Assembly (NCBI GenBank): GCA_933228895.1
Contig: OW121848.1
Span: forward strand, 87,377,470 to 87,441,469
Direction of reading: 5' to 3'
From: Platycnemis pennipes
Taxonomy: Eukaryota; Arthropoda; Insecta; Odonata; Platycnemididae
Length of the DNA stretch: 64,000 nucleotides
The notes beneath the pieces are model-generated. The model saw only the letters and a list, made by a program, of their open reading frames with translations, searched no databases and had not been told where the DNA came from. Every line of letters starts with the position of its first letter. Positions within the stretch are counted from its first letter, which is position 1. This document shows positions 36,861 to 48,650 of this stretch, piece after piece. The position numbers and the translations under genes were made by a program.

Positions 36861-37812
36861 GAGCAGGGCGTGGCCTCATGTTAAAAACTTTGGGACGACT
36901 GCCGTTCTCACGACGTCCGACCGAGGTTTACGCACCAATAGGAATGCTAACCGCGGTTCCCTTTTTCGCGACTGGTCCAGAGACACCTCTCCCCACTCCC
37001 GTCTCACCGCTCCCTCTCTCTCTCTCTCCCTCCACATACTCGTTCTCCTTGGGAGAAGAAGGGTGCCTTGTTAGGGCTGGCGGGTGGTCACCATAATTCT
37101 CGAGATTGGTTGGAGGGCAGGCCAAGGTTTCTCGAAACCCGAGTCGCAATTTGGGGCGTTTTATTTTCAGGAAACCGAGAAGCCAACATGGTGGTCATCT
37201 AGCAGTCTTGTTTGGTATGCCGCTTGCCCATGTCTTCTCGTAATTTTGACTGCGAGAACATATATCGGAAAAAATATTCCCGGAAATATATTTAATATGG
37301 CATACTTTTGCCCTATATCCACGCTAATTGAAGTTATGCTTTATTTGGACCTTGAAAATTATTGTGAAGTGATGATTTTCACAAAGTTTACCTGCCTTAT
37401 GCCTGACGCCGTATCAGTGTCCTTTCCTTTTCATACCCCACGATTACCCCTACCAGGAAATTTCTTTCCTACAATCGTCTACGAACGCCGACCAGATTTC
37501 TTACATCGTACTATTTCTTCGTGCGGTTAATTTTCTTACCCTACCGAGTAAGTACTCATTTTTTTTAACTGGAGACGAGAAACTATACAAAAGTCATCGA
37601 TTATTTTCGCAAACATTTCATTGAAATATACCTTTCACTAATCCCCCCCCATATCTACGGTGGCCTATAACGGTGGCCAGAATGATAACTACTAACTGCT
37701 ACTAAGGTGTAAGTGCTACTCATACCGGCCTGGAGACCCAAGTTCCTAATCCCGCCTGGAGTATGTGGGCCAATTACTCCTTCGCTTAGGCTTAACTTAA
37801 AAATTGTGCGAT
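36861..37812. other. Mixed sequence upstream of SINE copy A
   Basis: A short CT run at about 37005-37035 and otherwise ordinary composition. A frame of 148 codons on + (37084-37530) is compositionally balanced and includes an acceptor-like TTTTATTTTCAG at about 37161-37172. It has no recognisable domain and its length is expected by chance, so it is not called a gene. Confidence 0.4.
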
Positions 37813-37821
37813 ATGACATTA
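37813..37821 (+). repeat. Candidate SINE target-site duplication, left
   Basis: ATGACATTA occurs here, immediately before the A-box-like sequence of SINE copy A, and again at 38130-38138 just after the tail. Confidence 0.6.
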
Positions 37822-38129
37822 TGGCTAGAGTACTGGCCTCGCATCCTGAGGACCCGGGTTTGAATCCCGGCGCCGACGATTTTTCATTGGTTCACCGGTC
37901 CTTAAGTCAGTGCCTAGTGGAGAGTAGGTACTTGGAGTCAAGTGCTCCGTCTGTCGGATGAGACGTCGTGGTTCCCTTGGCGCCTTTCGTAAGAGCAGGC
38001 TAATGCCGACGCCGGATTTCTCTCCACTATCGGACACACTCTCATTTACCGGAAAACTCCTACGTTTATCCAGTTAGCAAACTATCCTCTCTGGCGCCAA
38101 TGAATTCAGTTGTCGGTTGCCTCCTCTAC
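37822..38129 (+). mobile_element. tRNA-derived SINE copy A
   Basis: The head has an A-box-like TGGCTAGAGTACTGG (37822-37836), a 4-bp anticodon-like stem CCTC/GAGG (37837-37851) and a perfect T-arm, CCGGG/CCCGG around TTTGAAT (37854-37870), with B-box-like GGTTTGAATCC. The acceptor stem is missing and the anticodon loop lacks the expected T at position 33, so this is not a functional tRNA. A spacer is followed by the core shared with copy B (about 37947-38024: GTCGGATGAGACG, CCCTTGGCGCCTTTCGT, AGAGCAGG). A tail ends near 38129. Flanking 9-bp direct repeats fit LINE-assisted retroposition. Relative to copy B it lacks about four to six bases at the TTAA of the core. Confidence 0.8.
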
Positions 38130-38138
38130 ATGACATTA
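38130..38138 (+). repeat. Candidate SINE target-site duplication, right
   Basis: The second copy of ATGACATTA closes SINE copy A on its 3' side. Confidence 0.6.
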
Positions 38139-39900
38139 AAACCTGGAATAGCAGAAACCTAATTATGCTTGGCGTAGTTTAAAAGAATGAGTATCGCGTC
38201 CGTATCCCCATGTTAGTGACCATATATACTCTGATCCTTGGGAAGATTGAGCCATCCTAAAGGATATCCGAATGCTTAAGGCTATAATTAAGTCACTTAG
38301 TTTAGTGATAAATATTGTTGGAATCAGGGAAGGTTGCTACGTATTTTGTGACGTCTGGTTAGAATTTGTTGTGAAAATGATTATTATTCCACGAGTTTTA
38401 AAGCATCGTATCAAGTGCCCAGCAATATCACAGAAAAATCTGACACAAAGATTAAAAAAAAGCATTTAAGTCGCCCTAGCATTGTCGCCAAGTGTAGGTG
38501 TCTAATTATGTATAATGTAAGTTATATTTCATCCATATTACTTTCATGTCTTAGCCATTGAAAATATTGTGACCGTCAATGGGTATTGGAGCTTGGGTAG
38601 TTCCTACAGAGGAAGTCTTTACACTTTTGGAATTTGCCCTTCCTGCCCAATGGAGACTTTAAAAGTTATTGATTAAGTGTTTCAAGTCCTTATGGAAGAG
38701 GATACCTATCATAAATAATTTTGCCAGTGACCAGAAATGGAGTGATTTGAGGGGTTGCGCATCCATTGGTCTCTTTTTATTTCCTCGATTGTCAACATCA
38801 GGTGGCCAAATATGGTTTTCATTGCTTCGCAAATGAAAAAAAATTATTTTATCCTCATTCTGCTAATTTTATTTATCTCTAAAGGTCGGAATGAACTCCA
38901 AATGAATATTTTATTGCCTTGATTATACGGTGCGAGAACTGTTTTAGCGTATACCCATTGTAAATGTTTCCTGAGACAATTAACGTATTTTCGCATCATT
39001 ATTTCTGAAAATGGATCATTATCTTGACTAATATCCATGGTGGTATTGATGGGGTCCATTTTAGCCAAGTGGCTAGCATTTTCTCTCCTTAAGATATCGT
39101 AGTCTTAATGGCCTCTCACCGCATTGAAACCTTTTAAGTTCCTCCGGCGCTTTCCTTTTAAAGGTAGAGAAACTATTTAAGCCCTCTTTTTCAAACGTTT
39201 TTCTCCAAATCTGCGCTTCAGCTTTTACCCCCGAAATTCTGTTCACAAAACAGTTGGTTTAGGAAAGGAATTAATATATACCTTGCCACCAGTAATACCT
39301 TTTCTGCTTATTTCATCAACTTCCGCGGAACCATTTTGGCAGCAAGAAATGTTTTATGTGATTTAGATAGAATGGCCCATGATTGTTTTGCATTATTCTT
39401 CACATACCAAAAAGGGACCAAAAGGGCTAATCAGGGAATAGAATCACTCATAAATTTTAGGAGGAATATTTTATTTTAGGAAAGGCTCAATTTTGATATT
39501 ACCTGACTTAATAATGAATATGTGTCGGTTAGAGACTTCTTGGTTCTGTTAAAATATCCTGTGCTTCTCACCATTCATCACTTTTTCATAATTTTGTTCT
39601 CTCAATCGGCTCCCTTTGTTATTTTACTCGTGTTTTTCTACTGGTAATCTGTGAATGAAGCCAGCAATTTAAAAACACTCCCTTATCCCGCGGAAAAATT
39701 ACGTGGCTATAACAGAAGAAGTCGAAGAGGGAAATCATTTCGTCGTCAGGGGCGGGATAAGCTATAGGGAAGAGGATGAAGTGGTCGCCCAAGTGAATTT
39801 GCGTGTTTCGTAATAAATGAACATCGATTCCCTTCAAGGTAAAAGTCTCCTTGAAAAATTGAGAAGGCGTCCCGCGAGATGAGAATTTATATATTTTCCA
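38139..39900. other. AT-rich sequence, no confirmed gene
   Basis: AT-rich DNA with a possible relic reading frame on the minus strand at 38844-39104, listed separately. Otherwise nothing is recognised. Confidence 0.45.
38844..39104 (-). pseudogene. Possible reading-frame relic, unknown origin
   Basis: A minus-strand frame stays open for about 86 codons with a balanced, hydrophilic amino-acid mix (for example YDILRRENASHLAKMDP early and YVNCLRKHLQWVYAKTVLAP later). Reading upstream in the same frame, a single TAA separates it from about 23 further open codons. I recognise no family. It could be a fragment of a transposon or retrocopy, or chance. Confidence 0.2.
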
Positions 39901-40587
39901 TTATTGGAAACTTTTATGCCTTGACACGAAAGCGCCTTGAGTGATGACACTCATTCGGTACTGCCGCGGTCTTCTCCTGCCGCCCTGCGCTTAGCAAAAA
40001 AACAACCTCGGAGGCGACGCGTCCTCTCCTTAACATCCTTCCTTTGCTTCCTCTCTCCCTTCACTCCTTCTCATCGCTTTTCCCATATTCATTCCGGCGC
40101 CTTTTTCCTTTCAAAATACTCCGTTTGGATAACAGCCGCCGAGGAGCCTTTTGTCTGCGGCATATCGCACGTTCATCATCCCCATTCGGAGAGTCCCTAA
40201 AGAGCCTCTTTAGAACATTTAGCTCGTCATAAACTCTTAGATAAAACCTTTTATATGACTTGAAATATGTTTTCCTCTCCAAAAACAACTGCCTCTTTAT
40301 ACCTTCGGCTCGGAATATTACCGCTGAATTCATTTCGCAGTGTTTTCGAATCTATATTGTCCGGTCCATTTACCTGCAGCGTATGGGTGCTTACTCTTTC
40401 GACTTCAATTAGTTTTACTCTCAAAAGTCTATATCTGTTGCGCTGGCTGTAAGGCGGCTTACAGATTCGATAGTATTTCTTGAGTAAGCCTTGTGGTAAT
40501 TAGGATAAAACAGTCAATTTCCTACTCTTCATGAGAATTGTTTTTAGTGTGCTCCAACTACTTAGATGGTATCACACCGTCTGATCT
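39901..40587. other. Mixed, CT-rich at start, no gene
   Basis: CT-rich and CpG-containing at about 39960-40100, then AT-rich. Short frames only. Confidence 0.45.
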
Positions 40588-40705
40588 ACGTTGATCATAA
40601 TCATAACCCAAAAATAAAGAGACCCTAATGTGGAATATGAACCCGCAACCTTTAGGTTGCCAGGCTGTCGCGCCAATAATCCCGCTACCGAGATCGGCTC
40701 TTTCT
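40588..40705 (-). mobile_element. tRNA-like SINE fragment, second type
   Basis: On the minus strand, TAGCGGGATTATTGG (complement of 40673-40687) matches an A box and GGTTCATATTCC (complement of 40632-40643) a B box. Between them is a stem GCAACC/GGTTGC. After the head the element runs quickly into an ATGATTATGATC-like tail, a common SINE ending. The head differs from that of the SINE copies at 4.5 and 37.8 kb, so this is a separate family. Decay of the T-arm and lack of a good acceptor stem argue against a functional tRNA. Boundaries are approximate. Confidence 0.55.
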
Positions 40706-40779
40706 CAGAACTCAAACCTATCAGTTCTCTATCAATTGGCTAGTAGAGGGAGCAATTTTTAATCCCCCACCATCCTCAC

Positions 40780-42530
40780 TAATCGTTTAGCCGCCGCCGT
40801 CCTTCTTCGAGATCCGGCGATTCTCCGTCTCATCGCTCTGCAGTGGGAGAAATGAGAGGCAGTTTGAATGCGAATCGAGGCCTCAAATTCCCTTGGCGCC
40901 GCCGCCGCGCCGTCGCCGAAGCCTCATACCGATTGTCTGCCCTCGTCTCCCCCGCCCCCGGCAATTAAGCTCGCCCCCCACCCATTCCCGCGACCACCCC
41001 CGAATCCGTCTAACCTCTCCTCCTCCTGCGACCGCTCTTCCGCGACGCCTTCCCCGCCGGTCGCCAACCTACGCGAGCCCCATTCCCTCTCTCTCCCTCC
41101 GCGTTCCACTCGTCCTATCCAATAATGCCGGGGCCCTCACCGATGTCTGTCTCATTAACCCTCACTCTCCCTCTCTCCTCTGAGTTGCATTCCTCGCGAA
41201 ACCGTCTGAATTCGTGAGTCGCGCGGTCTATCTAAATGCCGGCCGGTCGGCCTCGGCGAGTCTCCCCGCCCCACCCCAACACATCCCCGAGCTGAGGATT
41301 TGAAGCCCCACGGAGGGGAATTAATCAGCCCAACGCGGCATTGTTTTCCATACCCACCCGCCTTTTTGTCTCCTTGGGGACGCTGGACACATCCCACCAC
41401 CTCCTCCCCTGCCTGCGAGAAACTGGGACGCGGCCGATTCACCGGAGTGAGTGTTGTTACAAGTGAGAGTGTCCGACTTCCCTGAATATCTCCGGTCATT
41501 CCAAACAATAACTGCTGTCGGAAGAAAAATAAAGCAATTTGAAGCGACTTGCTGGCAGCTGAGACGACGACGACTCGTGTTGAGGGGGATGGTACGTGGT
41601 CCGTTTACCATTCCTCCCCGACAGCGTACCCGGACGTTGTCCCTTGTTCTCCTCCTCCTCATTCTTCTGATTATTCCCAGCGTCGTCGGGAACCACCCGC
41701 CCCCCTCCTCTCTATCTCTCGCTTAGTCTCCATGAGCTGAGTGTCCAACGGCGGCGCCAAGCTCATCCTTGCTTCCCAGGACGCATTCGGCATGAGAAAG
41801 AAGCCCATTCTTGCAGAGGAGCTCAAACACGCATATCCTACGTGTATGATGATTATGTGCCTTGTATTACGAATGTCCGAGGCGTGGGGTGGCAGGAGAC
41901 GCCGCAGTCGTGGATTAAAGGTTTAGTACGAGGCCTGAGTTGGCCAGCGGCTTCTCCTCCCGCCAGGTGAGATCGAGCATTTCGGTAGAGACGCGTCCGT
42001 GATTGATAAGGAGATAGAGAGTGGTGAAGGGTCGAGGGTCCCGTGATGTCGCGTGGGAAAAGGGGGAGGGGAGAATGCATTGGGTCCGCGGAGTGGCGGA
42101 AGGATTCCGGCGCCGGAAGCCGGGAGGGTTAGTTTAAAGCGGGACTGCCGGACTTGGTTAGTTTCTGGGATATTCGAATAAGAGAGGCAGACCCAAGTGA
42201 CAAGAGTGATGTTTCAGGTGAGGGCGGAGAGAGTGGGGGAGGGGACCGTTTTGGACAGTCTGTTGAGGAGTTTCGCTGGCGGTGGACGGTGAGGGGTACA
42301 ATCGGGTGGGGTTTGGAATGATCACGTCGGGGCAGTGAAAAACAGCGTCGCCACTGCCGGGACGTGACCAGCCGCAGAATGGGCCAAAAGCGTCGTGAGC
42401 AGTTGTAAATCGAATCAGGGAAAGCCTTTTTCGTCTCTCCCCCTCTTCCTCTCTCTCTTCCATCCAGTCTCTTTTCCTCCTTCCCCTTCTCCCACTCCGA
42501 TGTCTCTGCTGTTCCCTTGCTGCCCTCACC
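40780..42530. other. CpG-rich island, no gene identified
   Basis: The longest GC- and CpG-dense stretch in the window, strongest at 40870-41330, with purine-rich tracts at 42010-42080 and 42210-42250 and a CT-rich end at 42430-42520. In animals such a stretch could host a promoter or first exon. I see no supported transcript structure. A small frame with a signal-peptide-like segment lies at 41589-41726. Confidence 0.45.
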
Positions 42531-43200
42531 CCGTGAGCAAACCCCAAACGTTTTTACTCCTCCTACTTACAAGCTTGGTCTGTGCTACGTTTCTTTATTT
42601 TATTAACCTACCTGCCTCTCATAAGTGGTCACTTAAGAAAGTATTTTAAGGAAGTCGGGAAGAGGGATTTTCTCTGTCGTTTGGCTGTATTTAGTCGCTA
42701 AGCCCTCTTCATAAAGTGTGCTGTAATGCATTGCATGTCCCAGAAGTGAATATACTATATCATTCTACGCCTTCTCTGTTGATACACTCGCTTTGCCGCC
42801 TTTTTTAAATATTTTTTCCGAATTTTAGTATAATACGGGTCCAGTGGCCATGGGAAAAACGATGGATAGGTAAAGAGGGAGAGAAAGACATTTTGTATCC
42901 TATATCTTTCGGTCCACATCCCTGCGATAGGTTCCGGACGTGCTAAGATTACTTTCCTCGTGGCATCACACGTAGCCAATAAAATGGTCTTTTTTTGAAA
43001 AATTTGCTCTGCTTTGTTCTCCAAGATGAAGGAAGGAGATGATGAGGTTGGAAGAAAGTGGGGATGTGGCCGAGACGGCGCCATTTTTACTGCGGTCCTT
43101 TATGTATGACGACGGCGTCGCAAGGGGCATTATATTTCTTTTTCTTTTAATGCTGGGACGTAGGTAATTAAAGGGTACAAGTTTCTTCCAAGGGACACGC
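42531..43200. other. AT-rich sequence, nothing recognised
   Basis: Mixed to AT-rich sequence with short minus-strand frames only. Confidence 0.45.
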
Positions 43201-43650
43201 GTATAAAAGTAATGACTCCGTGTGTGTCTGAGGATTATGGAAGTTCTCCGGGGCCCTGGCGTCCAATAGTTTCCCAGCGCTCTTCGATTTTCATCTCTTG
43301 CTTCTTTCCACAACTTCTTCGGCCACCCATTGTTGCTACTTTCCTCCTATCAGAAGTCTTCCTTCCACTCTTGGTGTGGGTGTATTTTTTCCTCGTCCTC
43401 CCTGTTTTCTTATATCCACTCGTGTTATGTATCCCTCGTGTTCCCCTTTGATTTTTCTCCTCCTCCCATCTCTTTTCTCCATCCCTCCTCCTTTTTCCTT
43501 TCTCCTCTTTTTCCTTTCCCTGACTGCGAGGAATAACTTTCTTTATCCCAAAAGTCTCTCTCTCTTCCTCTTTGGGCATCTCCCGTTCTCCCTTCGGGGA
43601 AGGTGGAGCGAGACAAAAGTAGAGCAAGGCGGTATAGATATTGAGGATCG
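43201..43650 (+). repeat. Pyrimidine-rich island
   Basis: C/T-rich on the + strand, especially 43290-43600. Frames of 130 codons on each strand overlap and are low-complexity. Confidence 0.5.
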
Positions 43651-44780
43651 TGACATGGATGCAATAAGAAAACTAATAAAAAGCCCTTGTGCCTGAAATA
43701 CTAAATTAGGATAATGACGTGAACAACGGAAAATCTGTAAGGTATTGTGTGGTATATGGCTCATATTCGTGTCTCGTAAAAGGTCATGGGTATTTGTTCC
43801 CGCGAGTCATTATCGGATGAATGCCGTCAAAGTTTTATTTTCCGGGGATCCACATGCCTATAAACAGAATACCGCGAGGTAATTGGATATATTGCCATTG
43901 AAAATTCGTTTATCGATTTCCTCGTGAATTGAATTGCGTAATAAAGCTGTCACTTTAGCATTTATGGTGAGGTTTTCAGATTACCGTTAAAAATTTTACA
44001 TTTGGATGTTTTCGCATTTTCTTGTGATATAAATCGTATTTTCATGCCGTTTTTTTCACAATTTTCCTGTTTCGTCTCCCTATAACTATGGATTACATCA
44101 GCCCAAAGATTCATCTCGGTCGAATTCCCGTGGGAGAAAAACTTTCTTCATGTCACCCTAATCTCCTGCGTCTTCCCGGTCTTATAACTTTATCCCCTCC
44201 TCCATCTTGTTGTTCTGTGTCTCCGCAATTTTTCTTCATTTCCCTCGAAACTTAAGCCCTAGAATGACACCAACTGCTCGCTTGGCATTTTTGCTGTTTG
44301 TCTCCCCTGACAAAAACGTCCGCGTGTTTACTCAGCTCTGGTGTGCGTACTCGAAATACATATTTCCGTGACATCGCTCCGAAATCCGAGCACCGAAGTA
44401 ATAGATTTATTGCATGCTTATTTGCGTCACTTTATGAGTATTTTTGAACAAAATCCTCCAAGTGTATGGAGTACTTGCCGTGCTTGCATGGATACTTAAA
44501 ATAAATTTCTCAGATACTCGGTAAATATCCTCTTGTGATGCCTGTTTGCTTTGTTATGTACTGCAAGAGGGGGGCCATAAAGTAACCATCAAAAGTTGAT
44601 AATGAATGGGCTGCGTGAAGAGGTTATCATTCCCTAAGTTGTGAAATCAAGAAAAATAGACCTAGTCGCGCTAATAGGAGCACAAAATTCCTAATGACTC
44701 CGTAACATGATTGGGCACCAAAAAAGACCCTCTTTAAAACAGAATTTGGAATGAAATGATTTCTATCCTTTAGATTCATG
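43651..44780. other. AT-rich sequence, no gene
   Basis: AT-rich unique DNA without a reading frame, RNA or repeat that I can support. Confidence 0.5.
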
Positions 44781-45590
44781 AATGAGATCGGAGAAAATGG
44801 GAATCTGCAAGACAGTGGTGATTTCTCTCTTTTTCTCTCCGTCATTCAGTTATCAGCACCTTCTGTGTCAACCGGGATGAGAAATTCCTTCTCATTCTCC
44901 ACAGCTTCCACCCCCTTTGTGTCGTTCTCCTGCCCCTCGTCACCGCCTGAATTTCCTCCACTCCCTATTCTCCCTCTCCAAACTCACTCCACGGCGCTCC
45001 TTACCCTGCTTCTCCTTCCCGCCCTCTTCCTCTCTCCTTCCCTCCCTCCCTCCGCAAGAGGGTTGGTTCCCTACCGAATCCACGTGACGAGCATGTATAT
45101 GCGTTCCCTGCTCCTCTCCTCTCCTCCCCTTTCTCTCTTCTCCGTAGTGGGCCCTGCCCAAAAACCGCTCTCTTCCCTCCTTCCCCCTCACCCACACGTC
45201 CCTCCCTCCGTCCCAAAACCTTACCGCCTCCCTCCCCCTTTCCTCCCTTTCTTGGCCTCCTGTTCATCGAACCCTTCTCTCCTCCCTCCCTTTTTTGGCA
45301 ACTCCCTCCCTCCCTGGAGAGTGATCTGATGCGTGGGACTTCGACCCCATTTCCTCCGCATCCTCGCGAGTCATTTTTCGGATGCTCCGATACGGAAAGT
45401 GCAAGTACGATGAGGAGGAAGAAGGGAATATAGAATCTTCTGAATGGGGTGAATGGGGGTAGTGTGGTGTTGGTGCGAAAGCGGGGATGGATGTATGGAG
45501 TGAGCGGAAGGGGGTGACGCCGAAACAGTCGATGGGGTGGAACGGAGAAGTTATTGGGTACGCGGTGGCAATAGGAGTATATCATTGGAA
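44781..45590 (+). repeat. Pyrimidine island followed by purine-rich tract
   Basis: The + strand is almost all C and T from about 44820 to 45320, then G/A-rich from 45390 to 45500. The 183-codon + frame and the 194-codon minus frame here are Pro/Ser/Leu-rich and Arg/Gly/Glu-rich, which the base bias explains. Confidence 0.55.
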
Positions 45591-47850
45591 GTGCTACGAT
45601 TCGTTAGATTTTCCGTGGAGGAGCTTACTTCAACTGTTGTCTGTGGCCTTATAAAGTTTTCATCTAAACGGGAATATGATTAGGCGGAGTGAAATAACAT
45701 AAATTTGTGGTAAGCAACCAAATAAGAGTTATCTTTATGTTTGTCTATTATACTATTGTTTGTCTATTATACTACTATTTCCATTAGGAAATAAATAAAG
45801 TTGGCTTTATCTTTCATAGTATTGGTGCTTTAATTCCTTTGAAAAGCCGTATCCCTCCCGTCTTTTGCTGTCGTAATTGTTGATGCTACTTTCTAACATA
45901 TTCAACGTAACTTGCTTGTTTGACTTATCATCCCAGGGGTTCATTTATGAAAAAAATCAATTTTAATGTGTTATAGAGTCGATCAAAAATTACGCATTAA
46001 AAATAATGTGTAATGCACGAAAGGAAGAATTTTAGTAGAGCTAATAAAAGTGCGTGAAGGGTTTATGAACATTGGGTTTTGTATTTATAATTACCTATTA
46101 TTTCCAGGAATTTTTTTTATTATCATCGATAGTGTCCCCGTGTTTCCATATTAAGTAGTTAATTTCATTATTGAAAATAATGAAGGTGGAGAAATCGCAA
46201 AGAAACGCTTTATTTGAATATACCCACGTATTTTGTGAAAGGGGGACTGTGAGTTATGCCCTTTGATGCCATTAATTTTTCATTTGTATCACTTTCTTTA
46301 CTGTGGTACCTAGTATTTGACCTGTTTTTTCCGTTGCGTTTGTGGATTCACAAACATTTCATTCTTTTATTCTTTCCTGATTCGTCTCCTACACCATTGT
46401 TTTGGCGATGTAGGTGCTCAAGTAACGATCGAGAATCCGCTCCTAAGAATGAATACGTGGTAGCTTGTTCCATCTTTCTCAATCCCTTAGATTATTACCC
46501 TCCAATGGTATCTTAAGCGGACACTCTGGTATGATATGCCCACCTGCTGTTTTCGGAAAATCTTAAGGCTTGTGTTCGAAGCGGCAGCAATTGAACTCAA
46601 GGCTTTGGTGTGAAGAATCAAAGTTTACGTTTACGATGAATTGATTAAGACTGCGCAGAATCAAGAGAGAGCGCAGGCTATGGTCTTTGTTGCGCAGAGT
46701 GGAGATATGCTTTTTGGGCTGGTGTGATTGAACGCGGGCAGGGAAATAAAGAGGGGAACGGAGGTTGAAAAAACACCACTATTTGATGCATAAAATTTAA
46801 TCGTTTGACCATAATTTTCTTTTCACGTTAATGAATCACGATGTTGCTCCAAGGCAACAAAACCATTGCTGTTAGAGTAATTTTAAAATGTAGGATTGAA
46901 GAGATTTTCTGTTTTTCACAGTATAGAAATCACTGGCGTAAAGTTATGAAAAATGTTCTTGAAAAAAGAGATGGTGGGTGTCATTTACGCTAACGAAAAA
47001 AAGTTGCCTATATTTTATTTCCTCGCGAGTCTGTTTTAGTTCGTGACTACTCCCTTCCGTTAACTGTCCAGTCCATATATAATCGATGGTCGGCAAGTTG
47101 ACTTTGTGGACTTTTTCGCTATGTCCAGTCCATGTTGCATTTTCTTGAAAATAGTTTCCGGTATATCTATTTATCTTAAGCACCTAGTAATCTTGATAAA
47201 TAGATATTAATACGAAGTAGTTAAAGATGTGAGGTAATCACTTCAATTTAAAACTTTATCTCAGCATACTAAGAACTTAGCAAGCTATATCAACATGAGG
47301 AAGTAAAAAAACACTGTTCATCTCGATGGCGAGATACTAAATAAGAAGCAATTTATATTTATTTACATGAAGGACGGTGGCAAACATGCCTTTCACATTT
47401 CAGCATAATTGTTTTCATTTTTTACTCTATTGTATTATTTTGCCATCTGTGGTAAGACTTTTTGAGTACATTGGCAACAATACAAGAAATAATTTTTCTT
47501 TTTAGTTTTACCATCTGGATGGAACACTTTATTCAGTAAAATCTCTGCGTACGGGTGGTATTTCGTGTGCAGAAATTTATCACGTCGAGTCTGCCTTTAT
47601 TACTTATATTGTTAATGTGCTATTTTTCTACTTCTCGAGTTCGTTATTTGTGTTATAATACCACATAGTTTCACACTTTTGATTGACTCGCCGAAATAAA
47701 TACTCTTTTCAATTTCATGCATAGGAGAGTTTGTTATACTCGAGTACCATCGGGTCTTAACCTACCTCGAGATAACGCTGTCGATTTTGGGTAATCATTT
47801 GCGCCTAATTAATTGTGTGATGCTCCATATTTACCCAGTTCAACTCGGTG
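45591..47850. other. AT-rich sequence, no gene
   Basis: About 2.2 kb of AT-rich DNA without long frames, apart from a short tandem duplication at 45739-45776. Confidence 0.5.
45739..45776 (+). repeat. 19-bp tandem duplication
   Basis: GTTTGTCTATTATACTATT occurs twice head to tail (45739-45757 and 45758-45776) with one mismatch, at position 18 of the unit. Confidence 0.88.
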
Positions 47851-48650
47851 TGGTGACCCTTCTCTCTCATTCCTTTCGTATCCTTCATGTCCCTCCGAAA
47901 GAGAGGAAGGTACAGAGATGGAGAGAGGACAAAACCAATCGCCTGCGACCTCCCCGTTTTCCCCCGTCGGTCCTTTCGACTCGTCCTTCGCCAAAACGCC
48001 CTCTACCTCCGCTCTCATCCCCCTCGAACAGAAAGGGATGGAGGAGGGATGAAGGGCGTTATCTTCCCGAGGAAGTCGAAACGATTACGCAGCTTTGAAA
48101 ACCTACCCCCATCCAAACCCCCCCTTCCCCTAATACCCTCCCCCAACCATAGCACGCTCGCGCACACAAAAGTCCTTCCGAGGACGCCGCGGAAGACTCC
48201 AATTTCGGAGATAGGCGTAGGAAATAAGGGGAATGGTGGATCGGGGCTGTGGTAAAGGGTGGAGGTCGAGAGGGAGTCAGGGGGGGTGGTGATTTGAGAA
48301 TGTTGGGGCGGGGTGGGATGCGAAAGGGGGGGGGGGTTGGTTGGGTGTTGGCTTGGTCCATTGCCGACGTCACGCGCGAACGAATATCACTTTCCGTCCC
48401 CACGGCTCTCCGTATCCCATCCTATTCTTCTCCCGTCCCTATATTTATCCTATTCCTTCTCCCTTGGAGCCTCTCTTTCCGAACCCCTTCAATCCTTTAA
48501 AACTCCCGGCTGTGTTTCACCTACGCCGCTCTTTAAAACCCCCACCTCCGCTATCCCTTGGAACGGAGTGTTCCGCTCGAGTAGTGCCAAAATTATTTAG
48601 CTATTCTTCTCTCTCTCTTTCCTTCTCTCTATTTCTGTCCTTTTAACCGT
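47851..48650. other. CT-rich, then G-rich, then CT-rich island
   Basis: Pyrimidine-rich to about 48170, G-rich from 48220 to 48345 with an 11-G run at 48326-48336, then pyrimidine-rich to about 48650. The G-rich part has many short G runs and meets the usual G-quadruplex rule on the + strand. Confidence 0.5.

Noticed and set aside
37084..37530. 148-codon + frame of balanced composition with an acceptor-like site
   Set aside because: No recognisable domain, opens at a GTG, and frames of this length are expected by chance in 64 kb on six frames.
37822..37870. Intact tRNA gene at SINE copy A
   Set aside because: The T-arm is good, but the acceptor stem is missing and the anticodon loop lacks the expected T33, and a SINE core follows.
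41281..41320. B-box-like motif on the minus strand in the CpG island
   Set aside because: No A box at the right distance and no tRNA-like fold.
45001..45585. 194-codon minus-strand frame, overlapping a 183-codon + frame
   Set aside because: Both are explained by one pyrimidine-rich tract. Products are Arg/Gly/Glu- and Pro/Ser/Leu-rich low complexity.
28667..46605. GCAATTGAACTCAAGG present near 28.67 and 46.59 kb
   Set aside because: A 16-base match between two places is expected about once by chance in a window this size, and the flanks do not align.
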